Below, piece by piece: positions 43,434-44,684 of a stretch of 44,684 nt of DNA (positions are counted from its first letter, which is position 1; each line of letters begins with the position of its first letter). A program made the translations under genes and the position numbers. The notes below the pieces were generated by a model. It saw only the letters and a list, made by a program, of their open reading frames with translations. It was not told the DNA's origin and did not search any database. Origin of the DNA: Prolixibacteraceae bacterium (GTDB lineage: Bacteria > Bacteroidota > Bacteroidia > Bacteroidales > Prolixibacteraceae); contig JAQUIJ010000025.1 in the NCBI GenBank assembly GCA_028683385.1, forward strand, positions 1-44,684, in the 5' to 3' direction.

Positions 43434-44486
43434 TCACTGAATAGCTTTCCTTTTATAAAAGAAATCAGGTAATTGTAGTAATAAAAAGATTACAGCGATT
43501 AGTAGCATCATTAATACATGTTTGTTTAGGAATCGAAAGGCAAAAGCCAAAGTGATAATGAATCCATTGGTCAGAACTATGATGATGGTACTGTTAAAAT
43601 GCGAAAATCCAAGCCGAAGAAGCCGGTGATGAATATGTCCCAAATCTGGTGCAAATGGCGATTTTCCATTAATAATTCGAATAGCAAAAACTCTGATCAT
43701 ATCGGCAAGAGGAGTGGCTAAAATGGCTAGCGAAAAAATAGGGGAGAACGCTGCTTCCTGTGGTGTTGTTGCGAGTGCAAATTCGTTGTATTGAATAACC
43801 TGAATGGCAATAAGAAGTCCTAGTATTAACGAACCAGTATCTCCTAAAAAAATTTTGTAAGTTGTGCCGTATACATTGTACCATAAAAAGGAAAGTAAGC
43901 TTCCAATCATGGCGAAAGAAAGAATAGCATAATCCTCATGTGAGGTAATCAGAAATTTCGCACCAAAAATGACTGAAGAAAAAATTCCGACAGATGCAGC
44001 CAATCCATCAATTCCATCAATCAGGTTAATGGCATTTATAATGGAAACGATGGCCAGTAGTGTAATAAAAGCTCCCAATACATAGTTTATCTCATCCAAA
44101 CCCAATATTCCATGTAAATTGGTAAAACGTATTCCTCCTGGAATGATCAGTATTAAGGCACAAATGATTTGAGCTATGAATTTCTTACGAGCCGAAATAA
44201 TCAGAATATCATCTTTTATCCCGATAAAAAACAAAATAATCAGGGATGCCTGAATATACCTGAATTCTATGAATTTTAGTTGATGCAGGCTGAGAAGGGT
44301 TGCAATTGAAACTCCAATAAAAATGGCGACTCCTCCGAGGTTGGGAATCACTATTTTATTAATTCTTCGTTCATTAGGTTCATCGTATAAATGCTTTTCG
44401 TTTGATATCCTTACGATAACAGGAACGGAAATATAAACTAGAATTAATCCAATCAGAAAGGCAGAAATGAGCTGTAGAGTAGGCAT
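43434..44486 (-). CDS. WecA/MraY-type undecaprenyl-phosphate sugar-1-phosphate transferase
   Basis: 350 aa, about eleven hydrophobic segments. Conserved family motifs are present: GIKDDILIISARKKFIAQI (the DD pair near 91-92), INAINLIDGIDGLAASVG (about 149-166), FLGDTGSLILGLL and the HIHHRLLRLGFSH loop, the basic motif of the WecA/TagO subgroup rather than MraY. It loads a HexNAc-1-phosphate on undecaprenyl phosphate to start surface glycan synthesis. Its promoter should lie within 44487-44580. The start at 44486 gives MPTLQLISAFLIGLILVY. Confidence 0.92.
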   Translation of the reverse strand: MPTLQLISAFLIGLILVYISVPVIVRISNEKHLYDEPNERRINKIVIPNLGGVAIFIGVSIATLLSLHQLKFIEFRYIQASLIILFFIGIKDDILIISARKKFIAQIICALILIIPGGIRFTNLHGILGLDEINYVLGAFITLLAIVSIINAINLIDGIDGLAASVGIFSSVIFGAKFLITSHEDYAILSFAMIGSLLSFLWYNVYGTTYKIFLGDTGSLILGLLIAIQVIQYNEFALATTPQEAAFSPIFSLAILATPLADMIRVFAIRIINGKSPFAPDLGHIHHRLLRLGFSHFNSTIIIVLTNGFIITLAFAFRFLNKHVLMMLLIAVIFLLLQLPDFFYKRKAIQ

Positions 44487-44587
44487 GAGCTTGGTGAATA
44501 GAATTGAGCAAATGTAAGGGTTTCGAAAAATAAATGTATCGAATTTATGTAATTAATATGTAATATTCGGTCAAACTGACCACCCTG

Positions 44588-44630
44588 TGCCGATTTAAAT
44601 TGACCATGTGTTGCCGATTTAAATTGACCA
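44588..44630. mobile_element. End of an IS21-like element (two 19-bp repeats)
   Basis: TGCCGATTTAAATTGACCA occurs at 44588-44606 and again at 44612-44630, a 24-bp period, ending near the window edge. Tandem copies of a GGTCAATTTAAATCGGCA unit at the terminus are characteristic of IS21-type multiple terminal repeats. No transposase is visible in the remaining 54 bp; the reverse strand reads a short tail NINYDIEKR then stop at 44650-44652, possibly the end of a transposition helper gene. Confidence 0.5.
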
Positions 44631-44684
44631 CCTAAAAATGCCCTCTAAAAACTACCTTTTTTCAATGTCGTAATTGATATTCAA

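Overview
The window reads as a chromosomal segment of a Bacteroidota bacterium. The evidence is a SusC/SusD pair, a one-protein hybrid two-component sensor with AraC output, Bacteroidota-style leaders with almost no Shine-Dalgarno signal, AT-rich intergenic DNA and a DPP IV-type S9 peptidase. The gene mix resembles marine or gut Marinilabiliales/Prolixibacteraceae, but that placement is inference; no rRNA or other diagnostic marker is present.

Region 1 (1-6133) is the least ordinary part. It holds two identical 42-residue double-glycine leader peptides (one cut by the window edge), a 509-aa single-pass membrane protein with three anti-sigma-like repeats and C-terminal TPRs, a secreted TPR-CHAT (caspase-like) protein, and an ECF-type sigma factor. 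The membrane protein contains a degenerate copy of the peptide leader (FDSFSF..LT.EE.S). A 227-bp direct duplication flanks it, and a 21-bp motif recurs five times. I propose this as a candidate TPR-CHAT / anti-sigma / sigma signalling module with cognate leader peptides.

Region 2 (6684-20699) is mostly housekeeping: a TonB-like protein, a POTRA/beta-barrel outer-membrane protein, an S9 peptidase, a SNF2-family helicase, the NfnA/NfnB flavoprotein pair, a dihydroorotate-dehydrogenase-like protein and a LysM/periplasmic-binding-fold protein. Several palindromic intergenic repeats lie between these genes.

Region 3 (20802-39886) is a pectin utilization locus. A hybrid two-component regulator with 14 propeller repeats is followed by an approximately 950-bp gap with a mosaic of palindromes and a small membrane ORF. 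Then come a GH88/GH105 unsaturated-uronyl hydrolase, SusC, SusD, a double-hairpin terminator region, a periplasmic bicupin, GH28, an alpha/beta-hydrolase esterase carrying an unusual N-terminal STN-like domain, a CE8 pectin methylesterase, a second GH28 and a CE12 rhamnogalacturonan acetylesterase. Together these would bind, de-esterify and hydrolyse (acetylated, methylated) galacturonan and rhamnogalacturonan. No polysaccharide lyase is encoded here.

Region 4 (40067-44684) starts a surface-polysaccharide region: an O-antigen ligase/polymerase-like protein with TPRs, an FkbM methyltransferase and a convergent WecA/MraY-type phosphosugar transferase. At the right edge are two 19-bp repeats that look like the end of an IS21-like element. 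I saw no tRNA, rRNA or CRISPR array.
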